Positions 53,606 to 61,679 of a stretch of DNA of 64,000 nt are shown here, piece after piece; positions within the stretch are counted from its first letter, which is position 1; each line of letters opens with the position of its first letter. The translations under genes were made by a program, and so were the position numbers. Below the pieces are notes generated by a model. It searched no databases. It was given only the letters and a program-made list of their open reading frames with translations, and was not told the origin of the DNA. Source of the stretch: Planctomycetes bacterium B3_Pla (GTDB taxonomy: Bacteria; Planctomycetota; Phycisphaerae; Sedimentisphaerales; Anaerobacaceae); assembly GCA_005223045.1 (NCBI GenBank), contig NJBM01000017.1, positions 53,949 to 117,948 on the forward strand, in the 5' to 3' direction.

Positions 53606-55008
53606 TCTAAATTCTCCTCAGTGAGCGTTTCACCGGTCGTCGCAGGCAGCGCCTCCCACAGCGGCCCCGACGTGGCAGGCCTCAATTCACCGTCGGACGA
53701 CCTCGGCGTTTCTCCGGTCGCTCCGGGCGGACTGTCCCAGAGGGCGCGCAGGGCGCCGATTGTAGTGTATGGGATTCTTCGTCCCAGCCGGGGTTTGCCG
53801 TGCTCGTCGAAAAATTCCAGACGGCTTGTCGCCGGCGATACCCTCGTGTCTATCGTAATAAGGCCAAAACCTCGCAGAGTGCCGGTACGCTTCTGAATTT
53901 CTTCTGTGTTCCAGAGTTGACCGGCCATCCATTCGTGCAGGTCGTATCCTCCCCACGATTCGGCGGGGCGCACGCCGATTTTGTGAAAGTGCTGGTCGCC
54001 GCCCAGCAGGATGATGCCGCCGATGCGTTTCCTGGCGATGTGCGCCAGGATGGAGTCGTACTCGTGGGCGAACGGGTGGTTCCAGCTTTCTGCTCCCCCG
54101 CAGTTCCAACTGCTACCGGAGACGAGAAACTTGAAAGTAGCCGGACACTGCGCAAGCTGATCGAGCAGCCAGGCCCTTTGTTCAAGGCCCAGTATGGTCT
54201 TACCGGCGCCGTCGGGATCGGCGTTTGGCGAGCGGTAATAGCGGACGTCGAGCAAAAAGAATTCAGCCTTGCCGACTGTAAAACGTGTCCATATTCCCTT
54301 GCCTTGATCGGCCTGCGAAGGGGGATTAGCCCAAATCTCGTTGAAGGTCTTTAGAGACCTGTCTTTGCCCCGCTGCGTTCGGTCGGAATTGTTCGCGCCG
54401 TAATCATGGTCGTCCCAGATCGCATAGATCGGAGTCGTGGCGGCGAAGGCCCTGAAATGCGGGTCCGCCCGAAATTGCAGATACATTCTGCGCTGTTTGG
54501 CGGCTTCGGTCGTGTTGGAGTAGATGTTGTCGCCCATAAGAATGAACAAGTCGGGTTTCTTCTCGGCAATGCTGCGCCAGGTGGTCTGCCGACCCGGGCC
54601 TATCAGTGAATGGCCGAAGCCGACTCGCACGATCCCGGAGCGTTTCTCCACAGGAAAGGTCGTGAATTCCTGCACCGCGGAGGAAGGCTGCTCTTTGCCG
54701 TTGAGGAGTATTTGGTAGCGGTATGTCGTTGAAGGCCAAAGGCCTCGCAGGCAAACGCTGCCGCAGAAGTTGTCAGGCTTAATGAGACTGAGCTTCTGAG
54801 TAAGAATAGCCTTTCCCTCGGCTTTTGGGACTGCACGAACCTGCAACTGACAGGGGCCATCGGCACGCACCCACACTCGCGAGGTCGTGCTTGTAGTATG
54901 GCCGATCATAGGCCCGTGAGTCAACTCCAGACCGTAAACGCTTAGAAGGGACATTGCCTGGATGGCCACGGATCCTGCCATTGCACTCAAAAGACTTTTT
55001 CCAATCAT
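53584..55008 (-). CDS. Secreted PhoD-like alkaline phosphatase
   Basis: 474 residues. A hydrophobic export segment (KSLLSAMAGSVAIQAMSLLSVYG) is followed by the PhoD N-terminal domain (HGPMIGHTTSTTSRVWVRAD, WPSTTYRYQILLNGKEQ) and the metallophosphatase domain with LFILMGDNIYSNTTEA, AIWDDHDYGANNSD, SGSSWNC and LLGGDQHFHKIG. It should hydrolyse phosphate mono- or diesters outside the cell. The C-terminal tail after residue 425 carries a 27-residue repeat (LWDSPPGATGET then LWEALPATTGET) that is outside the family. No clear ribosome site stands before ATG 55008. Its end overlaps the start of the lyase-esterase gene, so translation of the two may be coupled. Confidence 0.85.
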   Translation of the reverse strand: MIGKSLLSAMAGSVAIQAMSLLSVYGLELTHGPMIGHTTSTTSRVWVRADGPCQLQVRAVPKAEGKAILTQKLSLIKPDNFCGSVCLRGLWPSTTYRYQILLNGKEQPSSAVQEFTTFPVEKRSGIVRVGFGHSLIGPGRQTTWRSIAEKKPDLFILMGDNIYSNTTEAAKQRRMYLQFRADPHFRAFAATTPIYAIWDDHDYGANNSDRTQRGKDRSLKTFNEIWANPPSQADQGKGIWTRFTVGKAEFFLLDVRYYRSPNADPDGAGKTILGLEQRAWLLDQLAQCPATFKFLVSGSSWNCGGAESWNHPFAHEYDSILAHIARKRIGGIILLGGDQHFHKIGVRPAESWGGYDLHEWMAGQLWNTEEIQKRTGTLRGFGLITIDTRVSPATSRLEFFDEHGKPRLGRRIPYTTIGALRALWDSPPGATGETPRSSDGELRPATSGPLWEALPATTGETLTEENLEWPVSKP

Positions 55009-55095
55009 TGCGTTAAATTTTACTTTTTACATTTTGATTTTTGATCTTCTTTATCAGAATACAGCGTAGGTCCTGGATATGCCAGAGGTTATTTA

Positions 55096-55123
55096 GTAGG
55101 GGCAGCCCTGTGTGGCTGCCCTT
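55096..55123. repeat. GTAGGGGCAGCC hairpin
   Basis: GTAGGGGCAGCCCTGTGTGG and CTGCCCTTGC form a short hairpin (GGGCAGCC/GGCTGCCC) in the gap between PhoD and the third sulfatase. It is a variant of the GTAGGG family seen elsewhere. The rest of 55009-55252 holds AT-rich heptamer-like sequence and the sulfatase ribosome site. Confidence 0.6.
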
Positions 55124-55252
55124 GCCTGCTGCCGGACCGGCATCAGGAAACACACGCATTGTGGCGGATGAGTGAGTTTGGTAACATGATGGGCAGACAA
55201 TTCGTTCAGTTACGTGTGGGTCACAGGTGGCAGGTCAAAATGGGAGGCATAT

Positions 55253-56704
55253 ATGAATCGGCGGGACTTTATCAAGAGCCTGGGCGTGGGACTGGCAGCC
55301 GTACTGGCGCCCCGCTGTGCGGCATCAGATGAGAAAAAGAAGCTGAACTTCGTGTTCTTTCTGGCGGACGACATGGGGTGGCGCGATGCCGTCTGTTACG
55401 GCAGCACATTCTACGAGACGCCCAACATCGACAGGTTGGCCCGCGAGGGCATGCGCTTCACCGATGCTTATGCGGCCTGTCCGGTTTGCAGCCCGACTCG
55501 CGCCAGCATCATGGCCGGCAAGTACCCCGCGCGCATGGGCACGACGGATTGGTTCGGAGCGCCTCAGCCCGAGACGGTTGGCCGCCACTGGACGAAGAAC
55601 AAAGCGATGCTTCCAGCTCCATACAACGACCGGCTCGCCCTCGAAGAAGTGACAGTGGCGGAGGCCTTCAAGCAGGCGGGCTACACTACGTTCTTTGCCG
55701 GTAAGTGGCACCTGGGCGGAGAAGGGTATTTCCCCGAAGATCAGGGCTTCGACATCAACAAGGGCGGTCATCATCGCGGCTCGCCTCCGGGCGGTTATTT
55801 CTCGCCCTACAAGAATCCCAGGCTGGCGAGCGGGCCCGACGGCGAGTATTTGACCGACCGGTTGACGGACGAATCGGTGAAATTTCTCGATACGGTCGGG
55901 GACAATCCGTTCCTGCTGTTTCTGTCCCACTACGCCGTTCATACGCCGCTTCAATCCAAGAAGGAACTGCATGAAAAATACAAAGCCAAAGCGGCGACGC
56001 TTGCGGCTCACAATGGACCCAGGTTCATTCCCGAGGGGCAGCGGCAGGCCCGCCAGGTCCAGAACCATGCCGTCTATGCCGGGATGATGCAGAGTCTGGA
56101 TGAAAGTTTGGGCCGCGTAATGGACAAGCTCCAGGCACTGGGGCTTGGCGACAATACCGCGATTTTCTTTATGTCCGACAATGGCGGCCTGAGCACGTCG
56201 GAAGGCTCGCCGACCAGCAATGTGCCTCTGCGCGCGGGCAAAGGCTGGCTGTACGAAGGCGGTATCCGAGAGCCTATGATCGTCAAGTGGCCCGGCGTAG
56301 TCGAGCCTGGCAGCGTCTGCAGCGAGCCGGTCACCAGCACCGACTTCTACCCCACTATGCTGGAGATGGCGCAGCTACGGTTAAGACCCGAGCAGCACAT
56401 AGACGGCCTGAGCATGGCGCCTTTACTAAAGCAGCAAGAGCGGCTGAATCGCAGGATTCTCTACTGGCATTATCCACACTACGGGAATCAGGGAGGTTTT
56501 CCCGGCTCGGCAATACGTTCCGGCGACTGGAAGCTCATCGAGTCTTTTGAAGATGGTCGTCTGGAGCTGTTCAACCTGAAAGAGGACATCGGTGAGAAGA
56601 ACAACCTGGCCGCTTCAATGCCGGACAAGACGGCCGAGCTGCACAAAGCCCTCAAGGCATGGCGCGGCCAGGTCGGCGCCAGGTATCCGCGGAAAAAATC
56701 CTAA
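55253..56704 (+). CDS. Tat-exported sulfatase (S1, arylsulfatase A-like group)
   Basis: 483 residues. Tat signal NRRDFIKSLGVGLAAVLA at 2-19. Metal motif ADDMGWRDAVCYG with both Asp (D39, D40), formylglycine cysteine C79 in VCSPTRASIMAGKY, substrate-binding GKWHLGGEGYFPEDQGFD and C-terminal MSDNGGLSTSEG. All catalytic elements are present. The CSPTR form is typical of the S1_16 and related polysaccharide sulfatases. GGGAGG stands five bases before ATG 55253, so the longer frame from 55214 is not used. It diverges from PhoD and converges with the first of the three surface-protein genes. Confidence 0.92.
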   Translation: MNRRDFIKSLGVGLAAVLAPRCAASDEKKKLNFVFFLADDMGWRDAVCYGSTFYETPNIDRLAREGMRFTDAYAACPVCSPTRASIMAGKYPARMGTTDWFGAPQPETVGRHWTKNKAMLPAPYNDRLALEEVTVAEAFKQAGYTTFFAGKWHLGGEGYFPEDQGFDINKGGHHRGSPPGGYFSPYKNPRLASGPDGEYLTDRLTDESVKFLDTVGDNPFLLFLSHYAVHTPLQSKKELHEKYKAKAATLAAHNGPRFIPEGQRQARQVQNHAVYAGMMQSLDESLGRVMDKLQALGLGDNTAIFFMSDNGGLSTSEGSPTSNVPLRAGKGWLYEGGIREPMIVKWPGVVEPGSVCSEPVTSTDFYPTMLEMAQLRLRPEQHIDGLSMAPLLKQQERLNRRILYWHYPHYGNQGGFPGSAIRSGDWKLIESFEDGRLELFNLKEDIGEKNNLAASMPDKTAELHKALKAWRGQVGARYPRKKS

Positions 56705-56768
56705 CGGCGTATGAACGAAGCTATAACGGCAACCGGCAAGGTCCACTTGCGGAATTGACAATACAAAC

Positions 56769-56801
56769 GGGGCCTATACCGAGCGAATCGGCATAGGCCC
56801 C
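56769..56801 (-). terminator. 33-nt hairpin after surface protein A
   Basis: Stem GGGGCCTATACCGA/TCGGCATAGGCCCC with a five-base loop, downstream of the minus-strand gene at 56925. Hairpins of the same length and nearly the same stem occur after the other two paralogues. On the minus strand it is followed by GTTTGT. It may also end the convergent sulfatase transcript. Confidence 0.7.
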
Positions 56802-56802
56802 A

Positions 56803-56923
56803 AGAAAATCAAAAATCAAAGTGCAAAATGCAAAATTTTGGAATCGTCTTCGGCGATGTTCTTCAAACAGCCCGCGAAGCGGCTCATCAATTTTGATATT
56901 TGATCTTTGATATTTAACTTTTT
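56803..56923. repeat. AT-heptamer arms around a GC-rich core, after surface protein A
   Basis: Left arm AAAATCAAAAATCAAAGTG and GCAAAATGCAAAATT; right arm AATTTTGATATTTGATCTT and TGATATTTAAC. The two are imperfect inverses. The centre holds a small hairpin AGCCCGC-GAA-GCGGCT. Same layout as 5231-5294 and 61578-61678. Confidence 0.65.
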
Positions 56924-56924
56924 C

Positions 56925-58934
56925 CTACCGAATCAGCCGAATATCGTCGAAGTACATCGTCCCTGTGCCGCCACTCGGAACCGGGCTGTTCTTCGTGCCG
57001 GTGCCAATAGTGATTGAATTGACATTGGTCAGGTCCACGCCAAAAGCCGTCAGGTCGATTACCCACTCGCTCCACCAGGTCATCTGCGTTGCAGCAGGGT
57101 CGTCGAGATAGACCACTGCATTGCCAAGAGCGACAAACATCCGCTCGGCAGCGTTAGTCGAATCGCCGCGGAACCACAGGATGAGTTTTGTGACGCCTTC
57201 CTGGGTGAAATCGCGCGGCCAAACCAGCGTCAAGGTTGCCTCGGAAGTCTTGTTGTTGTTATCGTAGGCATATATCATCGACTGGGCGCCGCCGTGGATG
57301 ATAGTTGTCTCGGCGTAGGGCGGAAGGCCGTTGCCGACAAGCGCCCCGTTTGTCGTGGTTCCAAAGCCGTCGATCCACTTGTCGAATATCCTGTTGCTCG
57401 CCGGGTCAGGCGGGTCAATATCATTGTAGGACTCAAAATCATCGACGAGAATAAAGTCGGCTGTCGTAAAGCTCCAGACGAGACCCTTAACCGTGCCTGT
57501 ATTATAGACTGCATCGACTCGCCAGTAGTAGTCGCTGTGCCACGCAAGTTTTCCGGGATCATAACTCTCAGCGCCCGATGCCTTGTTACCCTTATACTCC
57601 GGCGAAGCAGTCGTGGCGTTCTTCACGGAATCCTTATCTGTACCGAAGTACACATCGTGTGAAACGGCGGTAGTCGCCGGAGTCCAGTTGAGCGTTGTAT
57701 TTATCTGTACATCCGTCGCGCCGCTGGCCGGCTGCAAACTGCCGGCAGCGCCGGGAGTCGTGAAGCTCCAGACATTGCCCTTGACCGTCTCGGGAGGATT
57801 GAACTCATCGACGCGCCAGTAATAGACCTTCTCCAATTCGAGCGGACCGGGATTATAGCTTGAAAATCCCAACGGGGCGCCGCCTGCGGCATTGTTCACA
57901 TCGTCATAATCAGTGCCAATGTAAACGGTGTGCAGTTTTGCAGCGAAACCCGGCGTCCAGCTAAATGTCGCATTCGGGTCCACAAACTCGGCGCCATGGG
58001 CCGGATCGGGATCATAAGCAGTCCTGGGCGGAACTGAAAAGCTCCAGACAGAACCCTTCCATGGACTGCTCGGATCTGCCTCATCGACCTCATCGATTCG
58101 CCAGTAGTAGGTCGTACCGGGGACAAGGCCCTCGGGATAAGGAAATCCGGGGAAGCCAACGGTAAAATCCGTTGAGAGCTGGTTGCCTCGGAATGCGTCT
58201 TCGGCTCTATCATTCACATCGTCGAAACTTTTGCTGAAATATGTATCGTGCGAGACCGCCTTATATCCCGGAGCCCAGACAATGCTCGCCCATGTATCCA
58301 GAACCATAGCGCCGTTAGCAGGCTCCGGCTTATGCGCCTTCAACCATCCTAACCACGGTGACAAATACTGACCATCGATTATCACAGGACCGGCGCCGAT
58401 GGTCGGACCGCCCCACCCGACGGTTAGAGTGTCGCCACCGCCGCCTTCCTTCATTAACGCCTCGATGTAATACTTCTTGCCGGCTTGCAGCGTGACGGCA
58501 AAAGACTTCTGCTCCGGGTATTTAGTCCACTCATATTGCGAGGTCCAGCCGGGCACCTCGGCGATCACGGGCGCATTGGCCGGGTCGTCATCCGTGCTCA
58601 ACAATAATTCACAGTTGTCGTCACCTGCCACCCAGAACTCGTACTCGCCGTCCGCTGGTGCGTAAAGGTAACCCAGGGCACGGCAACCATAATTGTCCCG
58701 CGGATCAAGCTCCGAGTCGAGACTGTCCCGCAGTTCGGTCATGTCCGGGCTGTCGGGAAACCTGGGGTCATTTCTGAGACTGCCCAGGTTAGTGCCGCCG
58801 ATGTCGTACCAGTACTCCCACAGGATCTCGCCGGTTGGCTGTCCTAAGGTATTACCGGCAATCCCGAACACTAAAATTAAAGCCGCCAAACAAATCAATT
58901 TCCGCCGTAAGGCGTCCCTTAGTGGATTGCACAT
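56925..58934 (-). CDS. Secreted surface protein A: PA14-like head, FN3-like stalk, conserved C-terminal beta-sandwich
   Basis: 669 residues. Signal peptide about 10-32 (RKLICLAALILVFGIAGNTLG). A PA14-like carbohydrate-binding head (about 35-200; GYLYAPADGEYEFWVAGDDNCELLLSTD, KKYYIEALMKEGGGG) precedes three or so FN3-like modules of about 95 residues, each ending YYWRVDE......KG.VWSF. A final domain of about 175 residues (FILVDDFESYND to MYFDDIRLI) resembles a carbohydrate-binding jelly roll. AAGGAGG lies seven bases before the ATG. It is the last of three tandem paralogues on this strand that share leader, stalk, C-terminus and 3' hairpin but differ in the head. Likely a surface glycan-binding or adhesion protein; no catalytic motif is seen. 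Confidence 0.8.
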   Translation of the reverse strand: MCNPLRDALRRKLICLAALILVFGIAGNTLGQPTGEILWEYWYDIGGTNLGSLRNDPRFPDSPDMTELRDSLDSELDPRDNYGCRALGYLYAPADGEYEFWVAGDDNCELLLSTDDDPANAPVIAEVPGWTSQYEWTKYPEQKSFAVTLQAGKKYYIEALMKEGGGGDTLTVGWGGPTIGAGPVIIDGQYLSPWLGWLKAHKPEPANGAMVLDTWASIVWAPGYKAVSHDTYFSKSFDDVNDRAEDAFRGNQLSTDFTVGFPGFPYPEGLVPGTTYYWRIDEVDEADPSSPWKGSVWSFSVPPRTAYDPDPAHGAEFVDPNATFSWTPGFAAKLHTVYIGTDYDDVNNAAGGAPLGFSSYNPGPLELEKVYYWRVDEFNPPETVKGNVWSFTTPGAAGSLQPASGATDVQINTTLNWTPATTAVSHDVYFGTDKDSVKNATTASPEYKGNKASGAESYDPGKLAWHSDYYWRVDAVYNTGTVKGLVWSFTTADFILVDDFESYNDIDPPDPASNRIFDKWIDGFGTTTNGALVGNGLPPYAETTIIHGGAQSMIYAYDNNNKTSEATLTLVWPRDFTQEGVTKLILWFRGDSTNAAERMFVALGNAVVYLDDPAATQMTWWSEWVIDLTAFGVDLTNVNSITIGTGTKNSPVPSGGTGTMYFDDIRLIR

Positions 58935-59000
58935 AATCGTCCTCCTTCAAAAAAGGTTAACATAAAAAATTTGTCGGTTGCCGAAAATAATTCGTCGTGC

Positions 59001-59049
59001 GTATGTCGTATTGCGTCGTGCGCAATACGCATCACGCAATACGACATAC
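59001..59049. repeat. Perfect 16-bp inverted repeat in the A-B gap
   Basis: GTATGTCGTATTGCGT (59001-59016) is the exact inverse of ACGCAATACGACATAC (59034-59049), with a 17-base loop that itself repeats GCAATACGC. It lies between the promoter side of gene A and the 3' hairpin of gene B. The rest of 58935-59182 holds a further 7-bp hairpin AGCGGCG/CGCCGCT at 59134-59155. Confidence 0.75.
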
Positions 59050-59076
59050 GCAATACGAAATTAGAGCAGAGCAACC

Positions 59077-59109
59077 GGGGCCTGTACCGAATCAATCGGT
59101 ACAGACCCC
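59077..59109 (-). terminator. 33-nt hairpin after surface protein B
   Basis: Stem GGGGCCTGTACCGA/TCGGTACAGACCCC with a five-base loop and one mismatch, 74 bases past the stop of gene B. Its 5' flank (TTAGAGCAGAGCAACC) also matches the flank of the hairpin after gene C. Confidence 0.75.
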
Positions 59110-59182
59110 GAACTGATACAAATCTGCCATATCAGCGGCGCTATTATCCGCCGCTTCAATCAGCTTCCTTTTTCAACGTAAT

Positions 59183-61294
59183 CTACGGCACAAGCCTCAC
59201 GTCGTCGAAGTACATCGTCCCTGTGCCGCCGGCAGGGGACGGGCTGTTCTTGGTGCCAGTGCCAATGGTAATCGAGTTGACATTGGTTAGGTCCACGCCC
59301 GCAAACTCCGTCAGGTCGATGACCCATTGGGTCCATCCGGAAGTCTGTGTTGCTGCGTCATCAGCGTGATAAACCTCGGCTGTGCCGTTTAGAGAGACAT
59401 ACATCCGCTCGGCGGTATTAGCCGAACTGCCGCGGAACCACAGTGACAGCTTCATGACGCCTTCCTGGGTGAAGTCACGCGGCCAAACCAACGTCAGAGT
59501 TGTCTCGGAGGTCTTGCCGGCGTTATTGTAGCTATATGGCATCGACTGGGTACCACCGTGGATGACAGTCTGCTCCGCGTACGGAGGAAGGTCATTGCCA
59601 ACCAGAGCACCGTTGTCCGTGGTTCCAAAGCCGTCTTTCCACTTATCGAATATTCTATTGCTGTTAGGATCAGGTGGGTCGATGTCATTGTAGGACTCGA
59701 AATCATCCACGAGAATAAAGTCGGCCGTCGAAAAGCTCCAGACAAGACCTTTGACGGTGCTGTCCGGATAGACCTCATCCACACGCCAGGCATAACTGCT
59801 GTCCCATGCAAGCCCTCCAGGATCATAGCTCTCAGCGCCGAGCGCCCTGGGACCTATATACTCGGGTGAGGCTGTAGTGGCGTTCTTGACGGCTTCGGCA
59901 TCGGCGCCGAAGTACAACTCATGCGAAGCGGCATTGTCCGCCGGCGTCCAACTCAGCGTTGCGATCATCTGCACATCCGCCGCGCCATTAGCCGGCTGTG
60001 GATTTGCGATGGCGCCCGGAGTCGCGAAGCTCCAGATCTCGCCTTTGTGGGTTTCAAGAGCGTCGAACTCATCGACTCGCCAGTAGTAAACCTTCTCCCC
60101 TTCGAGAGAGGCGGGCGTAAACGATGTAGCAGCCTGAGGGGGACCTCCCACGGCGTTGCTGACGGTATCGAAATCGTCGCCGAAATATACCGTGTGAAGC
60201 CGCGTCCCGAAACCTGCCGTCCAGCTAAGCTCTGTGTCCAGCGCCACCGAGTCAGTGCCATCGGCTGGAACGGGGTTATAGGCCGTCTTTGGAGGAATCG
60301 AAAAGCTCCAGATATCGCCTTTCCACGGACTATTCGGCTCGGCGTCATTGACCTCGTCGATTCGCCAATAGTAGGTTGTCCCCGGAACGAGACCGTCAGG
60401 ATAAGCAAATCCCGGAAAGCCGGCAACATAGAACGTGGAAATCTGGTTGCCTCGGAACGTATCGCCGGTTCCATTGTTGACGTCGTCAAAGTTGTCGGCC
60501 AGATACACGTCATGCGAGACGGCGAAATCCCCCGTTCGCCAGCTAAGGTTTACCCACGTGTCCTCGTGAACGGCGCCGTCGGCCGGGTCAGGGCCAAAGG
60601 CATAGGGAAAACCTTCGCCGGTCATTTCACCTTTGATCTCCGCCTCTGACATGGCATGGTCAAAAATCTTGACATCGTCAAGTCGGCCAAGCAGATCGCG
60701 ACCGCTGAACGTCCCTAAGGTTAGAAGACCGCCGCGCCTGTGTTCAATCCCGGCCGGAACGCTCAGTTCTGCATCGACTTCTCCATCCAGATAGAGAACG
60801 AGCATCTGCGTGCTGGAGTCGTAGGTCAGCGCCGTATGATACCACGTATCGGTCTCCACGACAGTATTACCGTGGACTACCGACCAGCCGCCGGAGCTTG
60901 TGACGATACCGTGGATCTTCTGGTCGGCAGCACCCTCGTGAAGCGAAAAGGCGTAGTCGTCGTCCTTGGAAACGTAGTCTTGTCTGCCGCCGGCTACCGA
61001 GTCGAAGAACACCCACGTCATCAAGGTCAGGGACTCCGGCTTGATGTCGGCCACGCCGGGTACGTTAACAGAGTCGCCGCCGTCGAATCCAAGCCCGCCT
61101 CCTACCTTGCCGGCCACCCACTGCGGGTTGCCCTGGAACGTGCCGTCGTTGCCGCTGGCACTCGAGTCTATGACGGTGGTCCCGGAACCTTCGTCGAGCC
61201 TCCACCAGCCAACCAAGTCAGCCTCGGCTGCGCTCGTGAGAACCATGCCCAGCACCAAAACGCAAAGCATTCGACAAGCCAATTTTCTGCACAT
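59183..61294 (-). CDS. Secreted surface protein B: LamG head, FN3-like stalk, conserved C-terminal beta-sandwich
   Basis: 703 residues. Signal peptide 1-25 (RMLCVLVLGMVLTSAAEA). A LamG/concanavalin head (about 26-215; LVGWWRLDEGSGTTVIDSSASGNDG, LVLYLDGEVDAELSV, GRLDDVKIFDHAMSEAEI) is followed by three FN3-like modules (DTWVNLSWRTGDFAVSHDVYLADNFDDVNN, LDTELSWTAGFGTRLHTVYFG, MIATLSWTPADNAASHELYFG). The shared C-terminal domain runs from DDFESYND to MYFDDVRLV. AAGGAGG precedes the ATG by seven bases and a good promoter lies at 61354-61383. The last module and C-terminal domain are almost identical to those of protein C. Probable role: glycan binding at the cell surface. Confidence 0.85.
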   Translation of the reverse strand: MCRKLACRMLCVLVLGMVLTSAAEADLVGWWRLDEGSGTTVIDSSASGNDGTFQGNPQWVAGKVGGGLGFDGGDSVNVPGVADIKPESLTLMTWVFFDSVAGGRQDYVSKDDDYAFSLHEGAADQKIHGIVTSSGGWSVVHGNTVVETDTWYHTALTYDSSTQMLVLYLDGEVDAELSVPAGIEHRRGGLLTLGTFSGRDLLGRLDDVKIFDHAMSEAEIKGEMTGEGFPYAFGPDPADGAVHEDTWVNLSWRTGDFAVSHDVYLADNFDDVNNGTGDTFRGNQISTFYVAGFPGFAYPDGLVPGTTYYWRIDEVNDAEPNSPWKGDIWSFSIPPKTAYNPVPADGTDSVALDTELSWTAGFGTRLHTVYFGDDFDTVSNAVGGPPQAATSFTPASLEGEKVYYWRVDEFDALETHKGEIWSFATPGAIANPQPANGAADVQMIATLSWTPADNAASHELYFGADAEAVKNATTASPEYIGPRALGAESYDPGGLAWDSSYAWRVDEVYPDSTVKGLVWSFSTADFILVDDFESYNDIDPPDPNSNRIFDKWKDGFGTTDNGALVGNDLPPYAEQTVIHGGTQSMPYSYNNAGKTSETTLTLVWPRDFTQEGVMKLSLWFRGSSANTAERMYVSLNGTAEVYHADDAATQTSGWTQWVIDLTEFAGVDLTNVNSITIGTGTKNSPSPAGGTGTMYFDDVRLVP

Positions 61295-61353
61295 AATAAA
61301 CCTCCTTCAAAAAGGGTTGACACAAAGCGAGCCACGCTGGCCTTTATGTCCTA

Positions 61354-61383
61354 CTTATACCAGATTGCCCATATCCCCGTCAA
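61354..61383 (-). promoter_or_regulatory. Sigma-70 promoter of surface gene B
   Basis: On the minus strand TTGACG (61383-61378), 18 bases, TATAAG (61359-61354). The predicted start near 61347 leaves a leader of about 50 bases to the ATG at 61294. Confidence 0.6.
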
Positions 61384-61541
61384 GAAGGATCTCTGCGCAA
61401 TGTGGAATGCCAGGACACTGTGATTTCATTCTATAAGCCCCTCACACTCCCTAATTCTGCCAACATAGTAGCCTCGTAGGCCCTATTTCCTGACGATCGC
61501 GCTTTAAATCGGCTCAGAGCAGCCCTTAGAGCAAAGTAAAC

Positions 61542-61574
61542 GGGGCCTGTACCGAATCGACCGGTACAGGCCCC
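61542..61574 (-). terminator. 33-nt hairpin after surface protein C
   Basis: Stem GGGGCCTGTACCG/CGGTACAGGCCCC, perfect over 13 bases with a seven-base loop. On the plus strand seven A follow, so on the minus strand the T tract stands before, not after, the hairpin. Confidence 0.75.
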
Positions 61575-61577
61575 AAA

Positions 61578-61678
61578 AAAATGCAAAAATCAAAGTTCAA
61601 AATGCAAAATCAATGAAGTCATCGCGGCTTGCCGCGATTCCACAATTTTGATATTTAATTTTTAATATTTAACTTCTC
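61578..61678. repeat. AT-heptamer arms around a GC-rich hairpin, after surface protein C
   Basis: Left arm ATGCAAAAATCAAAGTTCA and AAATGCAAAATC; core hairpin ATCGCGGC (61621-61628)/GCCGCGAT (61631-61638); right arm AATTTTGATATTTAATTTT and TAATATTTAAC. Third and clearest copy of the arms-plus-core layout. Confidence 0.75.
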
Positions 61679-61679
61679 C

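Larger units (their letters stand above)
61295..61679. other. Gap between surface genes B and C
   Basis: 385 bases. From low to high coordinates: leader and promoter of gene B, then about 150 bases without recognisable features, then the 33-nt hairpin and the heptamer-flanked element that follow gene C. No gene is seen. Confidence 0.5.
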
